Shown here: in pieces, positions 1 to 9,277 of the stretch | How the letters are laid out: each line of letters starts with the position of its first letter | Position numbering within the stretch: position 1 is the stretch's first letter | From: Petrimonas mucosa | Lineage (GTDB): Bacteria; Bacteroidota; Bacteroidia; Bacteroidales; Dysgonomonadaceae | Assembly: GCF_900095795.1 (NCBI RefSeq) | Contig: NZ_LT608328.1 | Span: 1,605,001-1,669,000 of the forward strand | Reading direction: 5' to 3' | Length of the DNA: 64,000 nt | Position numbers and translations under genes: made by a program | Notes under the pieces: model-generated | Seen by the model: the letters and a program-made list of their open reading frames with translations, nothing else | What the model was told of the DNA's origin: nothing | Database searches by the model: none

Positions 1-280
1 CTTTGCACTTCTCTTCTTCCTGTTTTTCAGCGGACTGTTCCGGAAACATGTCCCGCTGATTGCCGTATCCATGGTTGTGACGTTCATATATGGGAGCTCC
101 CTATGGAGCATTTTCCCGATTGCTGAATATATCGACATCTCCCTCTCTTGGGAGGCACACCTGTCGGGAGCGGCGGTGGGACTCATTGTCGCTTTCTCTT
201 TGCGGAAGAGGGGACCACAAAAACCTCCGAGCTTCAGCGATGAGGAGGAAGAGGAAGAGGATGATAGCGGGCTACCTTAA
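1..280 (+). CDS. Rhomboid family intramembrane serine protease, C-terminal part
   Basis: The reading frame is open from base 2 of the window, so the start lies upstream. The visible 92 residues contain two hydrophobic segments (a LLFFLFF stretch and VVTFIYGSSLW) followed by SWEAHLSGAAVGLIVAF. This matches the last catalytic helix of rhomboid proteases, where the histidine of the Ser-His dyad lies in an H-x-x-G context. A very acidic tail (run of E/D) ends the protein. The serine motif is outside the window, so activity cannot be judged. The stop overlaps the 3' end of the convergent nucleoside hydrolase gene by 9 bases. Confidence 0.75.
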   Translation, partial: FALLFFLFFSGLFRKHVPLIAVSMVVTFIYGSSLWSIFPIAEYIDISLSWEAHLSGAAVGLIVAFSLRKRGPQKPPSFSDEEEEEEDDSGLP

Positions 281-1285
281 TTGCCCCGGTTCATGCAACA
301 TCAACTCTTCCAGCACGTCGGCAATTTTTTGGTAAGGATATTTGTGTACCAGGAAGTAGTGCTCCCTATTTACATCAGGATTCCAACTGTTGTCCCCTGA
401 GGAGTGAATGATGATTGTTCCGGGGCCGCAGAGGTAAAAGTAGTCTTCGGGGTTGCGGACGGCGCAGAGCACTGCAGTGTGGTCCCACGACATCCGATGG
501 CTCATGGGCCTGCTGTCGTAAGTGGCCAGATTGTACTGGTATGCCCATGCGGCCGGATTTGTTCCGCCATCCAGAGTGGCCAGCCTGTTCCCCGTCATGA
601 TCTGGTTTCCGATTTCAAATCCGCTGAAAAGGATTGGTGTTGGCCAATGTTCAAAGGCATAGGCCGAGGATACCGAATCGACAAATAGGTTGAATTCCCG
701 GCCTTCGGGAAACCTGCCGGCCATGGCGACCCATCTCTTTACCTTCTTTTTCACCAATTCCATACCCGATAAGGGCGAGTAGTCGTCGCCCCCGGTTTTC
801 AGCAGTTCGGCCAGGTTGGTTGCAAAACCCACCGTTACGATGGTCACGCTTTTATCCGGCTGGGCGGCCAGTGTTTTTCTGTAGATCTCATGCGCTTTAG
901 GATAGTCCGTCTTTGACTGCAGGTCGGGTGCAAATCTTGCCAACAGGGAGTCGTTCCAGTTGTTGGGTGCGGTGAAGTTTGCCGCCGGGTTGGCGGGGAT
1001 GCCTACCGGGATCTCTCCCTTGCCATAGTACCGGTTGAAGAGCTCAATGGTGGGAGCTATGGCGGGATGACCGTCGCTGGACACCGTTGCTAAAATTTCG
1101 CACTCTCCCCGGTCGGCCAATGCATGCAGTACGGCAATTGCGCCCACATCGTCGTAGTCGGGACCCATATCGGTGTCGAAGATGATTTTTACAGTTTCGG
1201 GGAGAGCCTCTTCTTTCGGAGTGGAATTGCAGGAATTGAGAACCGTCAAAGTTATCAGCAGGAGGTAAAGGGGTAATGTTTTCAT
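272..1285 (-). CDS. Nucleoside hydrolase family lipoprotein
   Basis: This 337-residue protein resembles the inosine-uridine preferring nucleoside hydrolases, which cleave the N-glycosidic bond of ribonucleosides. The N-terminus is a lipoprotein signal (TVLNSC, Cys19), so it should be membrane-anchored and probably periplasmic. The family's calcium-binding motif is visible as DTDMGPDYDDVGA (residues about 37-49). A later HRMSWDHTAVLCAV stretch carries the C-terminal Asp/His typical of the family. Secreted homologues are often named DUF1593- or IUNH-like. No TAnnTTTG box was found upstream. The rhomboid gene is convergent and overlaps the last 9 bases. Confident on family, not on substrate. Confidence 0.85.
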   Translation of the reverse strand: MKTLPLYLLLITLTVLNSCNSTPKEEALPETVKIIFDTDMGPDYDDVGAIAVLHALADRGECEILATVSSDGHPAIAPTIELFNRYYGKGEIPVGIPANPAANFTAPNNWNDSLLARFAPDLQSKTDYPKAHEIYRKTLAAQPDKSVTIVTVGFATNLAELLKTGGDDYSPLSGMELVKKKVKRWVAMAGRFPEGREFNLFVDSVSSAYAFEHWPTPILFSGFEIGNQIMTGNRLATLDGGTNPAAWAYQYNLATYDSRPMSHRMSWDHTAVLCAVRNPEDYFYLCGPGTIIIHSSGDNSWNPDVNREHYFLVHKYPYQKIADVLEELMLHEPGQLR

Positions 1286-1508
1286 AATTTCAAAAAGTTA
1301 ATTCCAAAATAAATATGTTTGTATATAGGAGATTTCATTGCAAGGTACAACACTCTTCCGTCACTCTGTAGCCGGGAAAGCAGGAGTGCCCCGTCGGTCC
1401 GGAACGTAAAAGTACAAAAAAAATGGAAAGAATGAACGTTTGTCCACCGATTTGCTGCCCGCCCTAAAGATAGGATAGGGCATTCGAGCAAAAATCCGCA
1501 TTTTTTAC

Positions 1509-1516
1509 TATTTTTG
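1509..1516 (+). promoter_or_regulatory. Predicted -7 promoter box of ddh
   Basis: TATTTTTG matches the Bacteroidota -7 consensus TAnnTTTG and lies 20 bases before the ddh ATG. No clear -33 TTG at the expected distance. The leader just upstream (1461-1481) also holds a small hairpin, GCCCTA/TAGGGC. Confidence 0.6.
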
Positions 1517-1536
1517 TGCATCTAAACTATTGTAAA

Positions 1537-2433
1537 ATGGATAAAATCAGGGCTGCCGTTGTCGGTTACGGCAATATCGGCAAATATGTGGTGGAGTCGT
1601 TGATCGACGCACCCGATTTCGAGATCACCGGAATAGTCCGTCGCAACACCACGGAAATACCTTCCAGGCTGAAGGGTTTCAATGTGGTAAACTCAGTATC
1701 GCAACTGAAGGATACGGATGTGGCATTGCTATGCACCCCTACGCGGAGTGTCGAGCAGTTTGCCATGGAGTGTCTTTCCCTCGGAATCAGTACGGTGGAC
1801 AGTTACGATATTCACGGCGGGATTGTCGCATTGCGCCGTTCGCTCGACGAGGCGGCAAAAAGGCACCATGCCGTGTCGATCATATCCGCCGGCTGGGATC
1901 CCGGGAGTGACTCGGTAATCCGTGCACTGATGGAAGCGATGGCACCCAAGGGGATAACCTATACCAACTTCGGACCCGGAATGAGCATGGGGCACACGGT
2001 GGCCGTCAAGGCAATCGACGGGGTAAAGTCGGCCCTTTCGATGACGATCCCCACCGGAACAGGCGTGCACCGCAGGATGGTCTATATCGAGCTGAAAGAT
2101 GGCTATGATTTTGAGCAGGTGGCGCAAGCGATCAAGGCGGACGACTACTTTGCCCATGATGAGACCCATGTTTTTCAGGTGGAGAGCGTGGAGGCATTGA
2201 AAGATATGGGACATGGAGTGCTGATGGAGCGCAAGGGTGTCTCGGGAAATACACAAAACCAGCTCTTCAAGTTCGATATGCGGATTAATAACCCTGCACT
2301 GACGGCGCAGGTGATGGTGGGTTGTGCCAGGGCTGCGGTAAAGCAGAAGCCCGGTGCATACACGCTGGTTGAAATTCCCGTTATCGACCTGCTTCCGGGC
2401 GACAGGGAAAAATGGATCAAGAAATTGGTTTAA
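1537..2433 (+). CDS. ddh: meso-Diaminopimelate D-dehydrogenase
   Basis: This 298-residue NADPH-dependent enzyme reductively aminates tetrahydrodipicolinate to meso-diaminopimelate in one step, the short dehydrogenase route of lysine and peptidoglycan synthesis. The N-terminal Rossmann motif VVGYGNIGKYV is followed by the family-typical SAGWDPGSDSVIRAL and GPGMSMGHTVAVKAI segments. Length agrees with known Ddh proteins (about 320). The ATG at 1537 is preferred over an upstream in-frame GTG, which lies in the -7 box and would add seven residues of no recognisable character. It has its own predicted promoter and is followed by lgt after 31 bases. Confidence 0.93.
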   Translation: MDKIRAAVVGYGNIGKYVVESLIDAPDFEITGIVRRNTTEIPSRLKGFNVVNSVSQLKDTDVALLCTPTRSVEQFAMECLSLGISTVDSYDIHGGIVALRRSLDEAAKRHHAVSIISAGWDPGSDSVIRALMEAMAPKGITYTNFGPGMSMGHTVAVKAIDGVKSALSMTIPTGTGVHRRMVYIELKDGYDFEQVAQAIKADDYFAHDETHVFQVESVEALKDMGHGVLMERKGVSGNTQNQLFKFDMRINNPALTAQVMVGCARAAVKQKPGAYTLVEIPVIDLLPGDREKWIKKLV

Positions 2434-2439
2434 TTTACC

Positions 2440-2447
2440 TATCTTTG
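2440..2447 (+). promoter_or_regulatory. Predicted -7 promoter box of lgt
   Basis: TATCTTTG fits TAnnTTTG exactly and lies 18 bases upstream of the lgt ATG, inside the short ddh-lgt gap. Confidence 0.6.
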
Positions 2448-2464
2448 TTTCAAATTCAATAAAG

Positions 2465-3358
2465 ATGAAGACACTATTATCGGTAACTTGGCAAGTTGAT
2501 CCTACCATCTTTACACTCTTTGGCCGTGAAATCCGCTGGTACGGACTGCTTTGGGTGATTGGGCTTATCGTGGCCGTCTATATCGTCCAACGAATCTTCA
2601 AGAACGAGAAACTTCCCGAGAAGTGGTTCGATTCGCTTTTCGGCTACATGATGCTCGGAATCATCCTCGGTGCCCGGCTGGGACACTGTCTCTTTTACGA
2701 ACCGCAATATTACCTCGCCAATCCGTTGGAGATAGTGAAGATCTGGGAAGGGGGACTGGCAAGCCACGGAGGTGTTATCGGCATTATTATCGCAGTATGG
2801 CTCTACTCGAGAAGAGTGACCAGGAAGAGCATGCTCTGGACGTTCGACCGGGTAATGGTTCCCACGGGATTTACCGCTGCCATGATACGTTTCGGTAACC
2901 TGATGAACCATGAAATCTATGGTGGTCCCACCAACCTGCCATGGGGATTCCGTTTTATCGACAATGTAGGCTTATGGATGCGCGGAGCGGAGCCGATCTA
3001 TACTGAACCTTCGCACCCAACACAGATATACGAGGCCCTCTTTTATCTGGTCGTTTTTGCCATAACCATGCACATGTACTGGAAGACGAATGCCAGGGAG
3101 CGTCAGGGACTGATCCTGGGAGTAGGTATCGCGCTGATCTTCATCGCCAGGTTCTTCATTGAATTTGTTAAAAACGTACAGGTCGATTCAGAAGAAGCGA
3201 TGCGTGAGAATACAGGATTGATTCTCGGCCAGTGGCTCAGCATACCGTTCATTGTCTGGGGAATATGGCTGATCTGGCAGGCATTGAGAAGAAAGCCTGA
3301 ACCGGTTACACAAAAAAAGAGTCTCGATTATAATCAAAACGTCAAACCCAAAAAATAG
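2465..3358 (+). CDS. lgt: Phosphatidylglycerol-prolipoprotein diacylglyceryl transferase
   Basis: Lgt is the inner-membrane enzyme that transfers diacylglycerol from phosphatidylglycerol to the lipobox cysteine of prolipoproteins. This 297-residue protein has the expected hydrophobic segments. It shows the conserved HGGVIG motif after the second segment and the Lgt signature RFGNLMNHEIYGGPT (Arg, Asn and Glu conserved). ATG 2465 is chosen because it gives MKTLLSVTWQVDPTIF, a normal Lgt start; 37 upstream in-frame residues would overlap ddh and its promoter. The enzyme serves the many lipoproteins encoded in this window. The next gene begins 33 bases later. Confidence 0.95.
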   Translation: MKTLLSVTWQVDPTIFTLFGREIRWYGLLWVIGLIVAVYIVQRIFKNEKLPEKWFDSLFGYMMLGIILGARLGHCLFYEPQYYLANPLEIVKIWEGGLASHGGVIGIIIAVWLYSRRVTRKSMLWTFDRVMVPTGFTAAMIRFGNLMNHEIYGGPTNLPWGFRFIDNVGLWMRGAEPIYTEPSHPTQIYEALFYLVVFAITMHMYWKTNARERQGLILGVGIALIFIARFFIEFVKNVQVDSEEAMRENTGLILGQWLSIPFIVWGIWLIWQALRRKPEPVTQKKSLDYNQNVKPKK

Positions 3359-3391
3359 GAAGAGCGGGGTTTTCACACCCAAAGTTGAATT

Positions 3392-4624
3392 ATGTACAAA
3401 CCTTTTGAAATTAAGGAGAACCTGTTCTACGTCGGAGTAAACGACCGGACAAAACATCTTTTCGAGAACCTTTGGCCCTTGCCGAAGGGAGTATCCTACA
3501 ACTCTTACATCATTGACGATGAGAAGGTGGCTTTGATAGATACCGTCGATATCTGCTATGCAGATGTTTTTTTCAATAAGATTGGCTCCGTATTAGGAGA
3601 TAAGCCGATCGACTACCTGGTGGTGAATCATATGGAGCCCGATCACTCCGGTTCAGTGAGATTGCTCAAAACCCGTTATCCCGACATACAGATAGTGGGT
3701 AACAGCCGCACGGCGGAGATGCTCAGGGGCTACTACGGCATTTCCGATAATGTACTGGTTGTGGAGGATAAGGCCGAACTGAAACTTGGAAAGAATAGCC
3801 TTCAGTTCTACCTCACCCCCATGGTTCATTGGCCGGAGACGATGATGACCTACGTGAAGGAGTCGGGAACGCTGTTTTCTGCCGATGCTTTCGGTACGTT
3901 CGGCACGCTCGACGGAGGGGTAACCGATACCCAGCTCGATCCGGACCGTTATTGGGATGAGATGATACGTTACTACTCCAATATCGTGGGCAAGTTTGGC
4001 TCACCGGTGCAGGCAGCCCTGAAAAAACTGAGTGGGATGGGGATCGAGACCATCTGTTCCACCCACGGTCCCGTCTGGACACAGCCCGATACCATAAGCA
4101 GGGTCGTGGCGCTTTACGACAGGCTGAGCAGATATGAGGCCGAAAGGGGACTGGTTATCGCATACGGAAGCATGTACGGCAATACGGAACAGCTGGCGGA
4201 GGTCATTGCCGCAGCAGCAGCCGGGAACGGCGTAAGGAACATCGTCATGCACAACCTTTCCAAAAGCCACGAGTCGGAAGTGTTGCGTGATATCTTTACC
4301 TATCGGGGACTTATAATCGGTTCCCCCACGTATAACAACAAGTTGTATCCTCCGGTGGAGGGCCTGCTGTCTGCCATCCAGAACCGGAATGTCAGGAACC
4401 GCTTCTTCAGCTATTTCACCGGTCATACATGGGCCGACGGAGCCAAACGTGAATTGAAGGCATTTGCCGAGTCAATGGAGTTTGAAACGGTGGGTGAATC
4501 GGTTGAGATGAAACAATCCCTCAACAACGACATTATGGAACACGCCTATGCGTTGGGCAAGGCGATGGCGGAAAAACTTTGTTCGGGCGAAGCGGTGATG
4601 CCCAATAAACTTACCTGTCATTGA
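3392..4624 (+). CDS. FprA-type flavodiiron protein (oxygen/NO reductase)
   Basis: This 410-residue protein has the two-domain layout of class A flavodiiron proteins. The N-terminal metallo-beta-lactamase-like half carries NHMEPDHSG with the diiron ligands His80, Glu82, Asp84 and His85. Later ligands are in MVHWPE and CSTHGPVW. The C-terminal flavodoxin domain begins near residue 254 with the FMN loop YGSMYGNTE. Family members reduce O2 to water or NO to N2O in the cytoplasm of anaerobes, taking electrons from rubredoxin or an NADH-linked reductase. No rubredoxin gene is adjacent. It lies between lgt and nagB without a visible promoter of its own. Confidence 0.93.
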   Translation: MYKPFEIKENLFYVGVNDRTKHLFENLWPLPKGVSYNSYIIDDEKVALIDTVDICYADVFFNKIGSVLGDKPIDYLVVNHMEPDHSGSVRLLKTRYPDIQIVGNSRTAEMLRGYYGISDNVLVVEDKAELKLGKNSLQFYLTPMVHWPETMMTYVKESGTLFSADAFGTFGTLDGGVTDTQLDPDRYWDEMIRYYSNIVGKFGSPVQAALKKLSGMGIETICSTHGPVWTQPDTISRVVALYDRLSRYEAERGLVIAYGSMYGNTEQLAEVIAAAAAGNGVRNIVMHNLSKSHESEVLRDIFTYRGLIIGSPTYNNKLYPPVEGLLSAIQNRNVRNRFFSYFTGHTWADGAKRELKAFAESMEFETVGESVEMKQSLNNDIMEHAYALGKAMAEKLCSGEAVMPNKLTCH

Positions 4625-4677
4625 CAACTGGAAGTTTCATACCCTGGATTATTAACATCAAATTTTTTATAATAGAT

Positions 4678-5487
4678 ATGCGACTTATTATTCAACCCGA
4701 TGCCAATCAGATGGCCCAGTGGGCAGCGAATTACATCGCTGCCAAGATCAACAACGCAAAACCTACATCAGAGAAGCCTTTCGTGCTTGGCCTACCCACA
4801 GGCTCCTCGCCGCTTCTCACCTACAAGGCCTTGATCAAGCTGAACAGGGAGGGTGTGGTTTCGTTCGAGAACGTGGTAACCTTCAATATGGATGAATACA
4901 TCGGTTTGCCCAAGGACCATCCGCAGAGCTACCATACTTTTATGTGGGACAACTTTTTCGGCCACATCGATATCAAAAAGGAGAATGTCCATATCCTGAA
5001 TGGAATGGCGGAGGATCTTGAAGCCGAATGCATGGCATACGAGGAGGCAATCAAGGCGGCCGGCGGAGTGGAGCTGTTCCTTGGCGGCATCGGTCCCGAT
5101 GGACATATTGCCTTCAATGAGCCGGGGTCGTCACTCGCCTCGCGTACGAGGGTCAAGACATTGACGACCGATACCGTGATCGCCAACTCACGCTTCTTCG
5201 ATAACGATGTCAATAAGGTACCCAAGACTGCCCTGACGGTAGGTGTAGGTACTGTTCTTGATGCCAGGGAGGTGCTGATTCTGGTCAACGGCCACCACAA
5301 GGCGCGGGCGCTTTACCAGGCGGTTGAGGGCCCTGTCACCCAGATGTGGACGATCAGTGCGCTGCAGTTACATCCGAAAGGTATTATCGTTTGCGACTAC
5401 GATGCCTGTAGCGAACTGAAAGTAGGGACCTACAAATATTTCCTGGATATCGAACACGATAATCTCGACCCTGAATCATTATTATAA
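4678..5487 (+). CDS. nagB: Glucosamine-6-phosphate deaminase
   Basis: NagB converts glucosamine-6-phosphate to fructose-6-phosphate and ammonia, the step that feeds amino sugars into glycolysis. This is a full-length 269-residue protein. With the start at ATG 4678, the key residues fall at Asp72 (FNMDEYIG), Asp141, His143 and Glu148 ([12 protein letters not shown]), the same numbering as E. coli NagB. Upstream in-frame residues (from 4621) run from the end of the flavodiiron gene and look non-coding. The alkaline phosphatase gene follows after only 11 bases, suggesting co-transcription. Confidence 0.96.
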   Translation: MRLIIQPDANQMAQWAANYIAAKINNAKPTSEKPFVLGLPTGSSPLLTYKALIKLNREGVVSFENVVTFNMDEYIGLPKDHPQSYHTFMWDNFFGHIDIKKENVHILNGMAEDLEAECMAYEEAIKAAGGVELFLGGIGPDGHIAFNEPGSSLASRTRVKTLTTDTVIANSRFFDNDVNKVPKTALTVGVGTVLDAREVLILVNGHHKARALYQAVEGPVTQMWTISALQLHPKGIIVCDYDACSELKVGTYKYFLDIEHDNLDPESLL

Positions 5488-5498
5488 CAAGGCAATTT

Positions 5499-6650
5499 AT
5501 GAAAAAGAAAGCTTTAACAATCCTCTCTGCAGCTGCATTGATGCTCTCTTTCAGCATCAACATCGCGGCACAGGGCAAACCGAAAGATGACGTTAGGTTG
5601 TACCCGGGTGGGGAAGCGTATGCCGTGAAATCCTATCCGACGATATTTTCGGACAAGGCACCCAAGAATGTCATTCTTCTTATTGGAGATGGCATGGGGG
5701 TTGCGCAACTCTATGCCGGGCTTACCGCTAACGGGGGCAAGCTCTTTATCGAAAACTGCAAACATGTGGGATTCTCCAAGACCTATTCGTCAGACCGCTA
5801 CGTGACCGATTCGGCAGCAGGGGCAACAGCACTCTCCACCGGTACCAAAACCTACAATGGTGCAATAGGTGTGGGACCCGACAAAAACCCGATCCAGACA
5901 ATTCTCGAGGAGGCGTCGAAATCGGGAAAGGCTACGGGACTGGTCTCTACCTCTTCCATAACCCATGCTACACCGGCATCCTTTATCGCACATCAACTTA
6001 GCAGAAGTCAGGAGGAGGATATTGCAGTAGACTTTCTCAAAACCGATATTGATGTCTTTATCGGGGGTGGATACGACTTCTTTACCAAGAGGGCCGATGG
6101 CCGCAACCTGGTGAACGAGCTGATTCGCAAGGGATACACGGTTGAACGGGAAGTGAGCAGGATTGAAAGCTTTGAGGGAAAGAAACTGGCCGGACTGACC
6201 GCACCGAAAGGAAACGGAGGGGTGGCGGAACGGGGCAACATGCTTCCAGTATCCACCCAGACGGCCATTCGCGTGCTGCAACAGAATAAAGAGGGTTTCT
6301 TCCTGATGGTGGAAGGCTCCTTTATCGATTCGGGCGGACATGGCAACAATACGATAAAGGTGGTTGAAGAGATGCTCGACTTTGACCAGGCGGTGGGCAA
6401 GGCGCTCGAGTTTGCCGCAAGCAACGGCGAAACATTGGTGGTGGTTACTGCCGATCATGAAACCGGCGGTATGGCTATCCTCGACGGATCTTACGAGACC
6501 GGAATGGTGAAGGGTGGTTTCTCGACCGGTGGACATACGGGTGTCATGGTGCCAATCTTCGCTTATGGCCCAGGTGCATCGGAATTTATGGGAATCATGG
6601 AGAATATTGATATACCTGTTAAAATCAGGAAACTGTTACTGGGGAAATAG
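5499..6650 (+). CDS. phoA: Alkaline phosphatase (PhoA family), secreted
   Basis: This 383-residue phosphomonoesterase starts with a signal peptide (residues 1-24, cut after NIAA). It shows the family's metal-binding LLIGDGMG (Asp64), the nucleophile serine in TDSAAGATA (Ser105) and VTADHETGG for the later zinc ligands. It should be periplasmic and release inorganic phosphate from organic esters. It is co-directional with nagB at 11 bases, an association that would suit phosphorylated amino sugars, although that link is only positional. The end is convergent with the DUF4126 gene, 4 bases away. The symbol follows the family name; the exact orthologue is not established. Confidence 0.9.
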   Translation: MKKKALTILSAAALMLSFSINIAAQGKPKDDVRLYPGGEAYAVKSYPTIFSDKAPKNVILLIGDGMGVAQLYAGLTANGGKLFIENCKHVGFSKTYSSDRYVTDSAAGATALSTGTKTYNGAIGVGPDKNPIQTILEEASKSGKATGLVSTSSITHATPASFIAHQLSRSQEEDIAVDFLKTDIDVFIGGGYDFFTKRADGRNLVNELIRKGYTVEREVSRIESFEGKKLAGLTAPKGNGGVAERGNMLPVSTQTAIRVLQQNKEGFFLMVEGSFIDSGGHGNNTIKVVEEMLDFDQAVGKALEFAASNGETLVVVTADHETGGMAILDGSYETGMVKGGFSTGGHTGVMVPIFAYGPGASEFMGIMENIDIPVKIRKLLLGK

Positions 6651-6654
6651 CGTA

Positions 6655-7197
6655 TCAGGTTTTTTTCCATATCATCACCACAAAGAGGGCCAGCAGGATG
6701 GCTACCAGGATGGGGATGAAAAGCGACAATATCGAGAAACCGGTAGCGGCAATGCCTTCTCCCGTTGAAACGACTGGATTTCCGGCTCCGGCTGTAAATT
6801 TGGACGACAGAAGACGGGCGACGACACTGCCGCTCTGTATGGTTGCAGCTGCACCACCTCCAACGACAAATCCGATGATCCATTTCATCCATTCACTGTC
6901 GGACGGAAAAACAGAGGTCATCAACAATGTTCCGGCCACTACCGACAGCGGTGTGGCGAGAGTGTCGAGCAGATTGTCGACAAAAGGAATATAGTAGGCC
7001 AACACTTCAACAATGGCGGCTACTCCAAAACAGATCAATGCCGGTGTCGAACCCATCCAGGAGAAGTTTTCCCCCAGTGGAAGCAGTCCCACATGCGATG
7101 CCAGGCCGGCAACCAGAAGCGGAATGAAGACCCGGAATCCGGTACTGGCGCTCAACCCTATGCCGAGGGCTACTGCACTGATCGTTTCCAGGTTCAT
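6655..7197 (-). CDS. DUF4126 membrane protein
   Basis: This 180-residue hydrophobic protein has four or five predicted membrane helices: LGIGLSASTGFRVFIPLLV near the N-terminus, ALICFGVAAIVEVLAYYIP, a central IGFVVGGGAAATIQ segment and a long C-terminal hydrophobic stretch. The spacing of G-rich helices and the FVDNLLDTLATPLSVVAGT segment match DUF4126. The family has no established biochemical role. Its start overlaps the stop of the upstream GNAT gene by 4 bases, so the two are probably translated together. Confidence 0.8.
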   Translation of the reverse strand: MNLETISAVALGIGLSASTGFRVFIPLLVAGLASHVGLLPLGENFSWMGSTPALICFGVAAIVEVLAYYIPFVDNLLDTLATPLSVVAGTLLMTSVFPSDSEWMKWIIGFVVGGGAAATIQSGSVVARLLSSKFTAGAGNPVVSTGEGIAATGFSILSLFIPILVAILLALFVVMIWKKT

Positions 7198-7532
7198 TTT
7201 CCCGTAGGTTTGATTCCACAGGCGTCGCCGGTGGGCTCGTCGGGTGTCCGGTGCCAGATGTCGGCAAAACCGTCGGGATTCCTCCTGAACTTTGCCAGAA
7301 TATATGAGCAGCTGGGAATTACCTTGTAATTTTGCTCCCTGGCATACTTCACCATTTCGTCAAACAGTCTTCCGGCAATTCCCTGCCCCTCCAGTTCGGG
7401 GCGTACACCGGTATGGTAGGCATTCAGCAGGCCGTTCTCAATCTCGAAGAGGAGTTCGGCAACCTGTCTGCCCTCCTTTTCAATAAAGAAACACCCCTTG
7501 TCGCTACCGTTGGTTTTGAATTGTATCTCCAT
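7194..7532 (-). CDS. GNAT-like N-acetyltransferase (YjdJ/Gtn-type small family)
   Basis: This 112-residue protein has the compact GNAT fold of the small YjdJ-like group (PF14542-type). TGVRPELEGQGIAGRLFDEM carries the acetyl-CoA pyrophosphate-binding loop as a variant of Q/RxxGxG/A. It is followed by a YKVIPSCSYILAKFRRNP strand typical of this group. Substrate is unknown for the family. It is the first gene of a two-gene minus-strand unit with the DUF4126 gene (4-base overlap). No consensus promoter box was found in the 93 bases separating it from the divergent esterase promoter. Confidence 0.8.
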   Translation of the reverse strand: MEIQFKTNGSDKGCFFIEKEGRQVAELLFEIENGLLNAYHTGVRPELEGQGIAGRLFDEMVKYAREQNYKVIPSCSYILAKFRRNPDGFADIWHRTPDEPTGDACGIKPTGK

Positions 7533-7625
7533 ATCTCCAGTCGTTGTAAGGTCGAAACCATAACCCTATAACAATCGCTTCACCAATGGGTTCAACCGGA
7601 AGGGTGGAAATTCCTGTTAAATGGC

Positions 7626-7633
7626 TATCTTTG
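7626..7633 (+). promoter_or_regulatory. Predicted -7 promoter box of the esterase gene
   Basis: TATCTTTG matches TAnnTTTG and lies 24 bases before the esterase ATG. Confidence 0.55.
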
Positions 7634-7656
7634 CGGAAAAATAATTATAATCAGTC

Positions 7657-8520
7657 ATGATAAAACGTTTTACACTGGGAAGCCTCTTCCTGATAGGCTT
7701 CTCCATTGCGCTTTACGCATCTAAAGTAGATACAGTCTCGGTATTCAGCCCCTCGATGCAGAAAGGGATCAAGACAGTGGTGATTCTTCCCGACACCTAT
7801 TCGCAGGAAACAAGATTTCCCGTCCTTTACCTGTTGCACGGTTACAGCGACAACTACAGCGGGTGGGTTACGAAAGTTCCTGCCGTAAAGGAGCTGGCCG
7901 ATCAGCACGGCATGATCATCATCTGTCCCGACGGAGCGTTCGGAAGCTGGTATTTCGACAGTCCGGTCGACCCCTCCTTCAGGTTTGAAACTTTCGTTTC
8001 GAAAGAGTTGGTGGAGTGGGTAGACCGCAACTACATGACCATTGCAAAACGTGAAGGGCGTGCCATTACGGGATTGAGCATGGGCGGCCACGGTGGCCTT
8101 TTCCTGGGATTCCGCCATCAGGATATCTTCGGTGTCTGCGGCAGCATGAGCGGCGGAGTGGATATCCGTCCCTTCCCCAACAACTGGGATCTGGCAAAAC
8201 GGTTGGGGTCGCAGCGGGAAAATCCCGAAAACTGGGAAAAATATACGGTGATGAACCAGCTCCATCTGCTTGCCCCAAATTCTACCCGGATCATTATCGA
8301 CTGCGGTACCGATGACTTCTTCTACGATGTGAATCTCCGGTTACATCAGGAGTTGCTTTACCGGAATATTCCGCACGATTTTATCACCCGTCCCGGTGCA
8401 CACAACTGGGACTATTGGAAGAATGCTGTCAAGTATCAGGCACTCTTCTTCAGCAACTACTTCGATGCGGTCAAGGCTTCACCTGCTCCATCCGGGAGTA
8501 GGCATCGTGAAAGAAGATAA
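7657..8520 (+). CDS. Secreted alpha/beta-hydrolase, putative esterase (esterase D-like)
   Basis: This 287-residue protein has an N-terminal signal segment (residues 1-21). Its alpha/beta-hydrolase core includes LYLLHGYSDNYSGW (oxyanion-hole region), the nucleophile elbow GLSMGGHGG (Ser141), an aspartate in DCGTDDFFYD and the histidine in RPGAHNWDYW. This is the layout of the putative-esterase family that includes S-formylglutathione hydrolase and feruloyl-type esterases. The natural ester is unknown. The last 50 bases overlap the convergent MBL hydrolase gene; the tail after YFDAVK is basic and low-complexity and may be an extension after loss of an earlier stop. Confidence 0.88.
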   Translation: MIKRFTLGSLFLIGFSIALYASKVDTVSVFSPSMQKGIKTVVILPDTYSQETRFPVLYLLHGYSDNYSGWVTKVPAVKELADQHGMIIICPDGAFGSWYFDSPVDPSFRFETFVSKELVEWVDRNYMTIAKREGRAITGLSMGGHGGLFLGFRHQDIFGVCGSMSGGVDIRPFPNNWDLAKRLGSQRENPENWEKYTVMNQLHLLAPNSTRIIIDCGTDDFFYDVNLRLHQELLYRNIPHDFITRPGAHNWDYWKNAVKYQALFFSNYFDAVKASPAPSGSRHRERR

Positions 8521-9259
8521 GCGTGGCATTACGGACTTTAGCCTCGTCCAGAAAACGTTTTTTCTCCTCCATCGCCAGTGCGGCATTGTTGTCGTATGCC
8601 GACAGCCAGCCGAGAGAGAGGTGTGCCGAAGTGGGCACCACATCGGCCGGAAAGATGATCTGTTCCCCGTCGTCATCAAGAAAGAGGACGATCTGTCCGG
8701 GCGTATGCCCGTAGTACAGTTTAAGGGTTGCGCTGTCGCCGAGCTGCCGGTCCGATTCAATCAACCGGAGCAGCCCCGCCTCGTATACCGGTTCGATATT
8801 TTCCGGAAAGAAGGAGGAGGCCTCATAGAGCATCGGGTTCCTGTAATTGTCCCACTGTGCCCGGCTCAACCAGTAGGTGGCGCGAGGAAAGGCCGGAACA
8901 ATGTTGCCTGCTTCGTTAAAGACCGTACCGCCGCCGCAGTGATCGAAGTGGAGGTGGGTAAGCACCACGTCGGTCACCTCCTCCGGCGAATAACCGATCT
9001 TTCCGATTTCGCTCCGCAGCTCCTTCAGGTTGTGCGGACGGTAATACTTCAGTTTGGCCAGCTGTTTGTCGCCAGCACCACAGTCGACCAGGATACGGCG
9101 CTCGCCGGTTTCGATAAAGAGACAACGCATCGCCATCAGGCACATGTTATTGTTGTCGCATGGATACCGCTTCTGCCAGTATTTCTTCGGTATCGGACCA
9201 AACATCGCTCCTCCGTCGGCGAGGAAATAACCTGTCTCAATTATATGGAAGTTTGCCAT
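8471..9259 (-). CDS. MBL-fold metallo-hydrolase
   Basis: This 262-residue metallo-beta-lactamase-fold protein carries the metal-binding motif LTHLHFDHCGG. YGHTPGQIVLFL and FPADVVPTSAH provide the later histidine and aspartate ligands. The layout resembles lactonase/quorum-quencher-type and general MBL hydrolases. The substrate cannot be told. ATG 9259 (MANFHIIETGYFLADGG) is preferred; 39 further in-frame residues upstream would run through both promoter boxes. The 3' end overlaps the convergent esterase gene by 50 bases. Confidence 0.88.
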   Translation of the reverse strand: MANFHIIETGYFLADGGAMFGPIPKKYWQKRYPCDNNNMCLMAMRCLFIETGERRILVDCGAGDKQLAKLKYYRPHNLKELRSEIGKIGYSPEEVTDVVLTHLHFDHCGGGTVFNEAGNIVPAFPRATYWLSRAQWDNYRNPMLYEASSFFPENIEPVYEAGLLRLIESDRQLGDSATLKLYYGHTPGQIVLFLDDDGEQIIFPADVVPTSAHLSLGWLSAYDNNAALAMEEKKRFLDEAKVRNATLIFFHDAYSRMEQVKP

Positions 9260-9267
9260 TTTCGTAG

Positions 9268-9275
9268 TACTTTTG
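9268..9275 (+). promoter_or_regulatory. Predicted -7 promoter box toward rfbD-prfC
   Basis: TACTTTTG fits TAnnTTTG on the plus strand. It is two bases from the minus-strand box at 9278-9285, so the two divergent promoters overlap. Confidence 0.45.
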
Positions 9276-9277
9276 CA

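Noticed and set aside
1282-1521. 79-codon minus-strand open frame upstream of the nucleoside hydrolase
   Set aside because: It covers the ddh promoter and ends inside the hydrolase start; composition is cysteine/leucine-rich with no recognisable motif. Treated as intergenic.
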